A DNA stretch of 64,000 nucleotides from Allacma fusca (Eukaryota > Arthropoda > Collembola > Symphypleona > Sminthuridae), in the NCBI GenBank assembly GCA_947179485.1, contig OX359247.1, positions 60,981,131 through 61,045,130 on the forward strand. Reading direction: 5' to 3'. The position numbers were made by a program, and so were the translations under genes. The notes under the pieces were generated by a model. The model was not told the origin of the DNA. It was given only the letters and a program-made list of their open reading frames with translations, and did not search any database. The stretch's first letter is position 1. The number at the start of each line of letters is the position of its first letter. Positions 49,866-60,700 of the stretch are shown one piece after another.

Positions 49866-50950
49866 GTAATTTAACATTCCTTCCCGTGGGAATTTGCATT
49901 TCATAAAATATCTGAAAACTTTGGCACATTTTCCCCTGGTTTTAGGTCGACATTCTCGCCATCAACTCGAGAACAGACAATTTACGAAGGGTCGGACGAG
50001 GTGTACGTGTTACGAAAGATATTTCGAAGCTTCTGCAAACGTTTCCGATTCACGGAGAATATGACATGGTTACCTTTTCAGTTCGCGGTCTTGACGGTCT
50101 GCGCGCTTACGTTACTTGGACTTACTACGTGACCAGAGATGATCCAACAAGTTCAAATTCATTTTCTATAAATATTTATCCTGAGGTTAGTTTACATATG
50201 AAAGAATCCTTTATAAAATACGTCAAAATCATACTTTCATTATTTTCGGGAAATTCCATCTCATCTGTTAAAATCCAAATATGTTTTCCTGCAGTAATAT
50301 TAAACAAAGTTGTAAAATGATGGTCAGCTAAATGTAAGCTAGATATTTGGTAAAAGTTTAGTCTGATTAAGAATTTTTAATGAATTTTCAGTCAACTTTG
50401 AACCGATGCAAACGATGAATTGAATTTCCAGTAAATAGCATTAGTGACGTTTTGGTCGATTACAAAGATTTAGTGAATTTAAAATTGATTTTAAAAGGTT
50501 GTAAAATTTTGAAACCATCTATTAATACTTCCCGGCTGTACGCAAAAATTTTAAAATACGAGCAAGGTAAAACAAAAATCTGATTTTACGCAGGTGACGA
50601 ATACGACCGGAACTTTGGGTCTCAGAGTATGTGCCAGGAATTTACAAGATGAGAAAAGCAACATGGCTATTATAGAAGTGACTCTCCCATCTGGCTACAC
50701 TTTCAAGCCGCAAGATCCGGAGCAAAATGCTATTAATGGAACTTACAAGAGGGAGGAGGTGTCCAACGATGGGACAAAGATAGAAATGTACTTTGAATAT
50801 ATTCTCAAAACACAAGAGACATGCTCCAAAATTTGGGTCCAAGAAACCTTCAGAGTCCAACGTGCTTCAGGACCAATGGTAATCGCCAGGGTTTATGATT
50901 ATTATGAACCTTCAAAGAAAGTTGAAATATCAGTGAAGTTGAAGGGATAG
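45996..50950 (+). CDS. Thioester-containing protein (TEP/A2M family), complete
   Basis: Three exons (45996-49865, 49946-50185, 50594-50950) code for about 1,488 residues, normal for a TEP. The ATG at 45996 is chosen because it opens a signal peptide (MKPSERYWSVIILLNFALPQ then ILSQ); the frame is open further upstream but without such a start. MG domains follow, with the word LIQTDKPVYKPKDTVKYRV near residue 210. The bait-like region is near 48130-48270, and RTYFPESWLWEDF is the conserved alpha-2-macroglobulin motif. The thioester GCGEQ is at residues 995-999 (48978-48992), then TED helices, CUB and the receptor-binding domain. Many NxS/T sites suggest glycosylation. In insects TEPs are haemolymph opsonins or protease traps that bond covalently to microbes or proteases. 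Introns are 80 and 408 bases. A poly(A) signal is at 51212. It lies downstream of, and in the same direction as, gene 1. Confidence 0.93.
49946..50185 (+). CDS. TEP exon 2: TED end / CUB
   Basis: Acceptor ggttttag, 80 codons, phase 0 on both sides, from VDILAINSRTDNLRRV to SINIYPE before donor gag|gttagt. It is homologous by position to gene 1's 14279-14500. Confidence 0.85.
50594..50950 (+). CDS. TEP exon 3: receptor-binding domain
   Basis: Acceptor tttacgcag, then VTNTTGTLGLRVCARNLQ, IIEVTLPSGYTFKP, a Cys in ETCSK and the ending VKLKG plus stop. 118 residues, full length for this domain. Confidence 0.9.
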   Translation: MTNTTGTLGLRVCARNLQDEKSNMAIIEVTLPSGYTFKPQDPEQNAINGTYKREEVSNDGTKIEMYFEYILKTQETCSKIWVQETFRVQRASGPMVIARVYDYYEPSKKVEISVKLKG

Positions 50951-52384
50951 TTCCTAATTCTATTCCTATTAAAATATATACTTTATTACTCCATCAATTT
51001 AATTACAAACTTACGCCAAAAATGTCAATTTGTTTTAAAATTCCCAAGGAAATTTACTCTAATTGGGGTCTGATCTCCCCTTAAAAACTGGAAATTTTTC
51101 TTTACAATGTATTATCACTACGAAGGACCCCCTTAAAAAAGACATGTACCTACTGTCAATAACATTAGAATATCTTTCCATTCAATTCGATGTTAAAATG
51201 TCTGTGGGTATAATAAACCTTGCGCAGTTGAGTTTCTATATAATGAACCTCTTATTTAGTTTTTTTCATCGGAAAAAATATTTGCACATAAACTACTTAT
51301 TGCACTTATTCCCCCTTAAAACCTTGAACATAGTTTGCCACTACAATAGGTCCATTTATTTCCGAATTGAATCACAAAACCATTGGAACGAATAAAATTG
51401 TGAAAAAACATTGTGAAATAAAAATTATATTTTCAGAAAATTCACCCTGTAAAGATTAAAAAATCCCGATACAGTGTATTTTCGTTGTCATATCAATCCG
51501 AAAATTAGAAAAACATCAAATAGGATGGAATGTGTCCAACTTGATCTTATCTTTAAGTTCTCCAGATAATTTCGTTTTATAGAAAAACTAAAATTTTAGA
51601 GAAACTGCTACAGCTAGAGCCTACTCTTTATGTTGGTTAAGTAAAAAAAATCGATGTTGGGATAAACGGAAATTCCCTTAAAAATTGTTCCCATCGCAGT
51701 TGATATTTATTAGGAGGTTCGTCATAGCGATTGTACACTTTGTGGTGACATTCGATTTCCCACGTGCCGATTCTTTATATTCTTATTGGACAATTTACTT
51801 ACAGATACAACGGTCTCTCTGTGATGAAGTTAAAGGTAATTATATTTGTACATTATGTAGACTGACTCTAGTGTCTCAGAAAAGATTTTATGTTATGGGG
51901 AATTGTCTGGGAACTGTCTGATAAATTCCTAAAATCAAAGCAATGTCGCATCCAATGCAAACGAATCTGTGCTTTTTTCCCAAATTTGTGTGGAGATGTT
52001 TCGGAATTTTATGCAACAATTTACTTATAGCAGCTACTTTTGATAATCCTGAACCCAAAATTAAAGATTAAATTCAGAATCACAGGGTAAAACTAATAAT
52101 TATTACATTTAAGGCCTGTATTTTAGTATACTTGCAAAATTTCTGTCCCATTTGAGAAAAATGTTACAATATAAGCCTGAAGATAACCACAACAGTTTTG
52201 CTTATTCAATTTTCCTACAAATTGGACCTCAAAAATGGAGAGCGGTCAATAAAACAAATTATAGAAAAGCTGGAAAAGAATTTGCTACAAACTTGGGGAA
52301 TCAACAAACACTTTACAAGTTATTCCTATATAAAGGCTGCGCAGGGGTGACCATTGACAATCCTTTTCTTGTCACCCACTATAT
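50951..52384. other. 3' UTR and spacer after gene 2
   Basis: Poly(A) signals AATAAA lie at 51212 and near 51395. The part 51890-52210 is related to 43440-43870. No further gene is seen. The 102-residue open frame at 52152-52460 runs across the element border and is chance. Confidence 0.5.
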
Positions 52385-53097
52385 TGTAACGAGATTATTG
52401 GATGTTAAATCTCGTGCCCAAGTTCGGAACGAGTCGAGTAATGATGTGTATTATTTTTGATGATAATAAAATAATCATTGGCTAAAAATAAGTTTATACT
52501 GAATAATAATCTTGTATTAATTTATTCTAATTGAAATCAGAGATAAAATAAACTTGAAATGATAAAAGGATCTTAAAATAAATCTTCCGTGTTGAAATTC
52601 ATCCATGGGAAGTCTCCATGAATTATATTGGGATCCAGGAATCTTTTCCCAATATAATTCTCCGTATGGCTGTGAATCTTCAAGCCTTGGGCAGGGGCTG
52701 TAATGGATACGGATCTATGTCGCGAGCTTTGATCCGAACCATACGAGTGCCTCCCAAGGACTTACTGTCTCTTCTTGCTTGACTTAATCTAGAGATTTGG
52801 TCTAGGACTATTTACATAGTATGTACATAATTACATTTCAACACAATCATCATAATTATTGTTTGTAATAACAATAGATTGAATTGGGGTTAATGGATTT
52901 CACATTCCATTCTTCATTCGTTCTCCTCTCAGATTCTGCTGAGTGGAATTGCTGAATGATTCAAAAAGGTTAAATCTTCCCTTTTGAGATCTGTGGACGT
53001 GGTCTTTATTTTCTGCTAACGTGACATCACGCGATCTTTTGTCACGTAGCCTCCGTCTTTTGTCACGTTCTCCAGGTGTGCGAATGGGGACGTAACA
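52385..53097 (-). repeat. 3' LTR of copy 2
   Basis: 713 bases, reading on the minus strand tgttacgtccc to tctcgttaca, recognisably the same LTR as copy 1 but with many substitutions and small indels. On its element-internal side the purine tract agaagaggaa (53098-53107) is next to it. Confidence 0.9.
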
Positions 53098-53382
53098 TTC
53101 CTCTTCTGTCGGTAGGCTGTCCTCAGCCGTCTTCTCGACTGCATAAGGATATTAGATCAACTAAACTTTATGTACATGATTAGATTGTCTCAAGTATTTA
53201 CATTCTTTTTATGATTGTGGTTCCTATAATTATAAACTTATCTGTGAACTACATGTAGGTGTTTGTGTTAGCTTGTGAGCTATGTGTATTACAAGATGTG
53301 TTTTCTTACATACTACTTTTTACAATTTGGTTTTAAGCGTAAGTTCTTTCCTTTTGGTTTTCTGGGCATTAAATTCGGACTC

Positions 53383-54132
53383 CTATGGTCGGGCGGGTAA
53401 CCTTGCGGTTGAAGGCCCTGGCGTGGGTGATGCTCGTACTAGTTTACATCCTACTAAACGTTCGAAACTGTTCTGAACTACTGTTGCGGTATCCGGTGCT
53501 GTAATCCTCTTCAACTCCTGGTATTGATGTCTTGATTCCGGTATTGGTCTACGAGCTATTATTCGACAATAATAGGCACTAAGGCTGATGATAGCTATTA
53601 GGATGAATATTCCGAAGCTGCTAAGGATGATGATAGTGAGATTGCTGTTTTCGGTTGGTGGTGGTGGAATCCACGTATCTCCTACGTCTTGTGCGTATTT
53701 TTGTAACCAAGGTGGATATCTGCTAAAGTCAATTTCGTCTGTTGAAGGGTTTATTTGTTGGTTTATTTGTGATCTTGGTAGTAACTGTTGCTGTTGTAGC
53801 TGCATTTGATTTTGGAGCTGCAATTGGTTTTGTTGTTGAGCAGCTATCACGTTTGCATCTTGTGGGTCGTAAGGTACAACAGCCATTTGTCCATTGTTGC
53901 CTGGATGTAATAAATGCACAACAGGATCTTTTTGTGACAAATGGGTGGCGGTTATGGCTGTAGAGCCTACTAACATAGGTGGTACTACGTATTTTGCGAT
54001 CCATGCTCCGATGGTAGTAAGTCCCGCTTGAACTACTGGTCCAATGGGTTCAGGGTTCGGAACTGGACGTCCTTCAGTTTCCACAACTGCAAGAGTTATG
54101 GTGATGTATAGAATGAAAGATGTAAGTGTCAT
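53383..54132 (-). CDS. Small single-pass membrane protein of copy 2
   Basis: 249 residues: hydrophobic signal-like start (SFILYITITLAVV), Pro-rich then amphipathic stretch (GAWIAKYVVPPMLV), a Gln-run region at residues 99-127, the word YPPWLQKYAQDVGDTW, a transmembrane segment at about 165-188 (LTIIILSSFGIFILIAIISL) and a 60-residue tail. This topology fits an envelope-type or viroporin-like accessory protein, but it has no fusion peptide or Cys-rich ectodomain, and I recognise no known family. It stands next to the 3' LTR, where env genes lie in errantiviruses. Confidence 0.7.
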   Translation of the reverse strand: MTLTSFILYITITLAVVETEGRPVPNPEPIGPVVQAGLTTIGAWIAKYVVPPMLVGSTAITATHLSQKDPVVHLLHPGNNGQMAVVPYDPQDANVIAAQQQNQLQLQNQMQLQQQQLLPRSQINQQINPSTDEIDFSRYPPWLQKYAQDVGDTWIPPPPTENSNLTIIILSSFGIFILIAIISLSAYYCRIIARRPIPESRHQYQELKRITAPDTATVVQNSFERLVGCKLVRASPTPGPSTARLPARP

Positions 54133-54753
54133 TACTCAGATCTATGTTTTCTTTGATTATGAGTTTCTGACAATTGGTAGTTGTGACAATAGATTTTGAT
54201 TTTCCAGTGTTTGGAGTCCAGGGACTGGTTGTGAGTTGACTGTGTCCAGCCTGATCCTGGAGCTTTCCTTTTATACTGGATGGTCTTGATTGTTTAGAAC
54301 AATAGAGAATGTAAACAATTACGAGTCTTTTGCAAGATTTACTTAATAAAGGGATGTTGGTCCGAATTTAATCTCCATACTCATCCGGTGGTGATAATCT
54401 GAAAGTAAACTATAAACAAAATTATGTTAGCTTTGTTCTTTTTGTATTGTTTTCTTATTATGTATTTCTTTTTATTTGATTTTATGCTTATCCTATATTC
54501 TGTTATACTGCCATTCCTCTCTAATCCTCCGGAATCCCAATGGCTGATTAGGAGTAAATGTCAGTTGTTTTGGTTTCGTGATCTGCATTCTATTGTTATA
54601 AAATGCTGACGCGAAATTCTTGCTCTCTGGAATTTGCATTCCTTCATAGAGCTCCCCATAAAGGTTCGTTATTTGCTCTTTCTCTCTCTCCTACTTTGAC
54701 TATTAAGATTGTATTAAATAGTCTGACCGTAATTTCTGTTGATGTAATGAATT

Positions 54754-57700
54754 TTATTGCCTGACAGGTGGATCTTTTGTCAGGGAAGATGTATCACTCT
54801 TCTTCTGAGGTAACTTCCTGAAACTGATGATGATGAGTCTAGGTTCCGATGTTCCCAATCCCGATTTTATGTTGTACTTTCTTTTCAGATTCATTTCCTC
54901 CACGAATCTGTTGAATTCTTCATCATTTGATAAAGCGAGTTGTGAAACATAAAATTGTGTTGGGGTGATAGGATCGGTGTCTCTTCGTCCTTCTAATAAT
55001 TGATTTTCGGGATCTCGTATTATTATTTCGGACTGTGGTAATCTCTTGAGGTTAAATAAGGTGCTGAGTATGTCGTCAGGATTAGCTGGAACCTCTATTA
55101 CTATTGAACTCCATGTTTCTGCTAAGTTCAATCGGATTGTCTGCCTGACTAATGATAGTTGCGTTGTGCCTGGTATGTAGTCTACTTGCATGTCTCGTAC
55201 TCTTGCTGGAGTTGTTCGGCTTTGATGTAATGCTTCGACTGCTCGGGTCAGTCGGCTGAAGCGTTCTTGTCTCCAACAATAGATGATGTTCAGCTCATTC
55301 AAATGTTCTATAAACAGTTTATGCTGTGGTTTTCGGATTGAAAACAAAATCCCTTCTGGATTCTCTACGTGAAGTGTAGCTGGGTAGATTTTGATGGTAG
55401 CACTGTATAGGTCGAAAATCCATTCTTCCCATTGTTCTATCTCATCTAAAATTTCCGCAATGGGTGAAGATTCCCCTTCTGATCTTACGGATTCTCCTGT
55501 CCATTCCTTCCATTTTTCTATAGCCGCTCTTTGCTTGTACAGAATGATAAGACGCTGTGCCATGGGTTGGAATTCTCCAAAAGAAAGTTGATCTGCTGGT
55601 AAGTCTGCTAACATCTGTAAGCCTGTCTCAGGTCGTCCGGTTATAGGCGTTCCTTGGTGAATAAACGTCTCCATCCATAGAGCTTGTTCTCCCCAACTGG
55701 GTTCTAATCCTATGTCATTCCATATGTGAATGAGTAATCGCCTTACTTCTGTTCCTGTTAATCCTTGGAAGGTACCGTGATGTTCTCGGCATAGTAATTG
55801 TTCTGGAATTGTCGTCCCTTCGTTTGCTTTTAGGGAGCGGTATAGAGTGTCCCATAACTGTGCTATCATTTCGCCTGGGTGAATAGTCAGGTCCGTGGCT
55901 AATGTTTCCATTCTTGAATCTGTAAAAGATATTCGTCTCCGTGCTTGTCGGTAGATGATGGCAAGGTCTCGTTCTGCTGGTGCTACTGCTTGAAATTCCG
56001 TGGGGCGATCCATTGCCTCCTGTATTAACATTCGTCTTTCTCTGATAGTTTCCTGTCGAGTCTCTGTGTCAGCCTCGAACATATTTTCTTCATAAGAGAA
56101 AGTCTCTCTTTGGGGTAAGTTCTGTGCTTGTTTTAACATTTCTTGTAGTTGTTCCAGTTTGAATTTTGGGTGTTTGTTTTCCTTCACCTTTTTCCTTGCA
56201 ATTCTGGCCTCTATGGTTTCCATGTGCATCCGATGTGTCCATTGGAAAAGACTATTTGCTCTCATTCCATCATTGTCTGGCTTACGTATGCATGGAAACT
56301 GTCTTGGATCTCTGCTTGGTATATCTTGGCAATGTTTGCATCTGTCCATCATTGGTAGTACTCCGTGTCCTTTACATACTCTGCATTGTGGTCTTTCGGT
56401 CCAGTATGGTCTACTTTCGTTCCTCCAATCGGGTGAATGGTCTCTCATCATATTTCTTAGGTGTCTCTGCGCTCCTTCTGCTGGGCTTCGATCACGAAAG
56501 CATTGTCGTCTTTGCTCTGGTGAAAGTCCCCTTTCGTTTTGTGCACTTCGTTCGGCTCTCCCTATTGCGAATGGTGATTCGACGTTTTGAAAGACTGTAG
56601 CTTGTGTGACTGAGTCTGGTCTATGTAGTACAATAAGCTCGCTTCCACTTCGGATGTATTGTGGATGCGAAATGTCAATGCGTGTTATAGTAAGGTCCCT
56701 TTCTTCAGGTGGGGTAGCGTTTCGAGAATTGGGTCTAGTATCGAAATCGTATCCCCTTTGGAATCTTCTGATGGTGTCCCTTTGTAGTTCAACTAATCTT
56801 TCTTGTTCTCGTACTTCTCTCTCTTCCTCAGATGCTTTCATAGCTTTCTCTATGTCTTTCCTTAGTTGTTCCTCCTCTATTTCGCTTTCTGATTGTTCTT
56901 TCTCCTCGTCTGGAAGTGTTCCTGAGGTGCATTCTGTTGGATTTCCACATAGCATTTCGGGTGTTAATGGTGGATCCCATCCTGCCTCTCTGTTTACTCT
57001 GGCAAGGAATCCAAACATCTCTTCTCCCTTTTTCATAACATCTAAGCTTGGACAGTCTAAGTTTATGAAGGATGGTCGTCTAGTTTTCTTTCTTGTCTTA
57101 GTTTTCTCCTTCTTCGGTTTAGGTTGATTTACTTGTGTCAAGGCTGGTGATGATGGTCGTTCCTCTTCTGGAGGTGCTGATGGCGTAGGTGTGTTCAGCT
57201 CTCTTTCCTCCGGTGTAGCTTCGACATCCGTGTTTGGTGGAGTTTCTTTCAGAATTCCAGGTGGATTCTTTGTCTCATCTATTGCGAATGCTGTACCTAT
57301 GTACAACAAGGTTCTAAAGATGAATCTTGTAAAGCCTTGTAGTATGCCTGTGTTTCTGGGTGCTGCTGATGATTCACCGCTCTCCTTCTCCATGGCTCTT
57401 AATAATTCCAATTGTTTTCTGATGAATTTGTGGTTGTACTCGATGGGTGTCCAGGAATCGTCTGGTCCAAGAAAAGCTTCTCTTTTTCGTCGTAGATGTG
57501 TCTCCTCCTCCCCTCTGGGAAACTCGTTGCCCTCAACGATGGTAGTTCGACGAAAAAGTCTGCGTTGATTGAATGCTGTCACTTGTGCATCAGTTTCCCA
57601 TTTATTGAATGTATCTGCTTCGATGTGATTTACTCCCTTGTAAATCATGGGTAGTAAAATTGCAACTGTCATATTTGCCTCATGGATGGTAATAGCGGTG

Positions 57701-60700
57701 TTGAAGAAAACTAATTCTCCGTCCGAAATTTCCCTATCAGGGTGTGTGAAATCTTCTCCCGTGGTTAGGCTATGAGGGTCATTTTGGATTTGTCTTTGGA
57801 TCTTTGACAAATCCTCCCTTGGGATAATACTTCTTTTGGTCCTGTTATTGTGTGGTTGATATCCTAATATAATCTTTAAGCTTGATCCTAAGTGTTCATT
57901 GATGCCTTTATCGACTGCTCTTTCTAAGGTATCCACCTTGCTCTTAGTGAATATACCAGGTAGAGTGTATTGTTGTAGTATGTCAAATAACTGGAATAGT
58001 TTATGAGGTGAAAGTTTCCATCCGTCACGCATGACTCGTGAAAACATCAAAATTCCACTGGGTGTGTCAACTTCTTGGGGTTGATTTTCTTTGTGGTTTT
58101 CTCCTTGTACGTAAATAGCTTTATTCCATAGTTGAGAAATGGATGAGTTTGTTAACCATTCAGCCTGTCTTTTTGCTCTGACCGAAATGGTTTTCCGCAC
58201 GTAGGGTGATGATGTAGTAGTTGTGGTGGTTGTGATTGGAACTTGGATATTAAGGTTATTTTCCAGTTCCATCACACTAGCTGTATCAATAGGTAGTGTA
58301 ATCCACATTGGTCTTCCGTCTTCAAGTTCGTATTTAACCATAATCCAATCATCTGGAATAGCTGCTCTTTGTCCGCATGTTGGCTTCCAGTATTGTAAAA
58401 CATAACTCATTGTCATGATAGTCCAAGTTAAGGCTATGGCTGCCATGGTGGCACATCCTTTTGCTGTATCGGATTCTTTGAATCTTTGAATCCAATTGGA
58501 AAAGAAAGGTCTCACATTTTCTCCAAAATTGTGAGGTGGCGGCTCACTATCCCTTGTATGAATCCTGCGGTGTCTTTCCATACTGTTGCATGTGAAATCG
58601 TCATGTTTCGCGGTCTCATTGAACGATTTCATTAGGCGATTGAATCCTTCCCGTCCGTGTAAGTAATTGTTGGTGGTGACGGGTCCTGGCAAACGTGTTG
58701 TTGGTGTCATTCCTAATCCCATTGTTACTACTCCCATGAGTAACATAAATGTGATAAAGTTGTATCCAATGGCTGGAATCGGTCCTCCGCGTCCTCCTCC
58801 TCCTCTGGGTGGAGAGTGATCATCCCGTGGTGGGCTGGGAGTTATTGGTAACTCTTCCGTATCCATACTTAAGGAAATGTCATGAGGTGGTGTAGCAAAA
58901 TCCGATAAAGATGAAGATTCAATTTGTTGGTGTAGTTGAGTTGGTTCCAAGTATTTTTCCAATTCTGTTGCTATCTCGTCAGTTAAAAGTGGAGTGATAG
59001 CTCTCTCCAGTTCGGTTTGGGTTTTAAATACTTGAGTTATGTTGACGTTGCTATTAAGGGTGAGTAGCTCCTTCTCCCCTGTGGGTGGCTGGACTTCGGT
59101 TCCAGTCGCTCCCGTGCGTTGATATGGTCCTTGCGATGGCTCTGGTGTTGTCATTTCCGGGGGTTGGTTTGCTTCCATTGGCATATCGGGGAATTTCCTT
59201 GTGTCGGGGTTAATTCCCAGTAGAGTACATACGGCTGGAAAATTATGTTTAATTCTCCATGCTCTCCAATCAATACGTATCTTATGCAATTGTTCTTGTG
59301 CATAGTCTCGCATTTCCTTAAAAATGGCTGGGTCCTTTCCATTGTGGGTTGCAAATAGAATAGATAAACTGTCTCGTTGTAGGTTGCGAACAATTTCGTC
59401 GTAGTGAGATTGTCGCTTTGAATCCAAATCCAAAATATGGATTGCTCGTTGTAATGGGTCTAGTGTTGGTAGAATAGTTTCCATTTCTGCCTCGGTCTTA
59501 GGTCCCTCGGCTTTCTTTCTAACTAATTTTTCTGTCTTTATGCGCTTTTTCATGTGGTGCTCGCATTCACCATTCTTAGGTTGAGGATCTGTCAAATTCA
59601 TGGGGATATGTCGGGTCCTTTTGCATTTGGCATGAGTACATTTGATGTAGCTAATCTGCTTCACAATCTCAACTTCTGCTTCTGAGCTGACTGTTGATGT
59701 ATCTGTAGTGGACCCTGGGCTTTGTGTATTTGATTGTTGAGGTGACTCATTTTCGATGATCATGACTTCTGGTGAAACTGGCTGATGTACTATCGCCTGA
59801 GGTGGTTGTGATTCTTTCCGATTTCCCGGAGTTGTTAATATGATATCCAGAGAAGTAGCCTTTTTTCCTTTGGCATCTTCTATCTGTACAACATTAACTT
59901 CCATGGCTGGCTGTATCGGCGTTTGAGGTGTGGATTGTATAGTTGGCTCTACACGTGCTGTGTTGGGTCCTATTGTGCTATGCTTTGTTGGGGTAGTTGA
60001 TGTGGATGTGAAAGGTTGTTCGCCTCGCCTCTGTTGTTCAGCCTTGGCCTCTCTTTGTGGTAGGGGTTTTTCGTCCCCACGGTTGGAGTCCTTAGGGCTG
60101 CACGGCCTCTCGCTTCGTGGAGGTGTGGTGGGCCTCTTTAGGATTTTTTGGGTGTGAAAAGTTACCGCGTTATAGCTGGCCTTGGCTGTGTCAATGGGTG
60201 GAGTAAGTATGGATTGTCTTTCCGTACTTCTACTCCTGACAGGTGAATTTCGGCTGCGTCGTCTATCTTCCTCATTTGACCTGTGGCCACTGCGTTCATA
60301 ATGTCTTGCAGGTGACCTTCGTCTTTGATAATAGTAAGAGTCTCTATGTCTACTGCTACTTGTGACCGTTTCTATTCTGGGTGGCGTACTTTCTCTCGAT
60401 CTCATCCTTTTGGGTGTATGGGATGAAATTTCTTCCGTTTTTCTAGATCGTTCCTCTTTGGAATTTTGGCGGTCTCTGGAACTGTATCTAGAACTGCCAG
60501 GTTCTCGATCTTCATGACGATTATCTTTCCTCGTCTCTCTTCGTGCTCCTCTTCCTACTGCCACAGGCTGTACAAACTTGAAATCAGGTTCTTTGTCAGG
60601 TTTGTCAGATGTGACAGTGGCTGGTAATTTGGCTGGTTTGTCTTCCGGTCCCCAGTCACTTACTCCATGTAATCGTTTCTTCGTAAGTTTACATGCTGGG

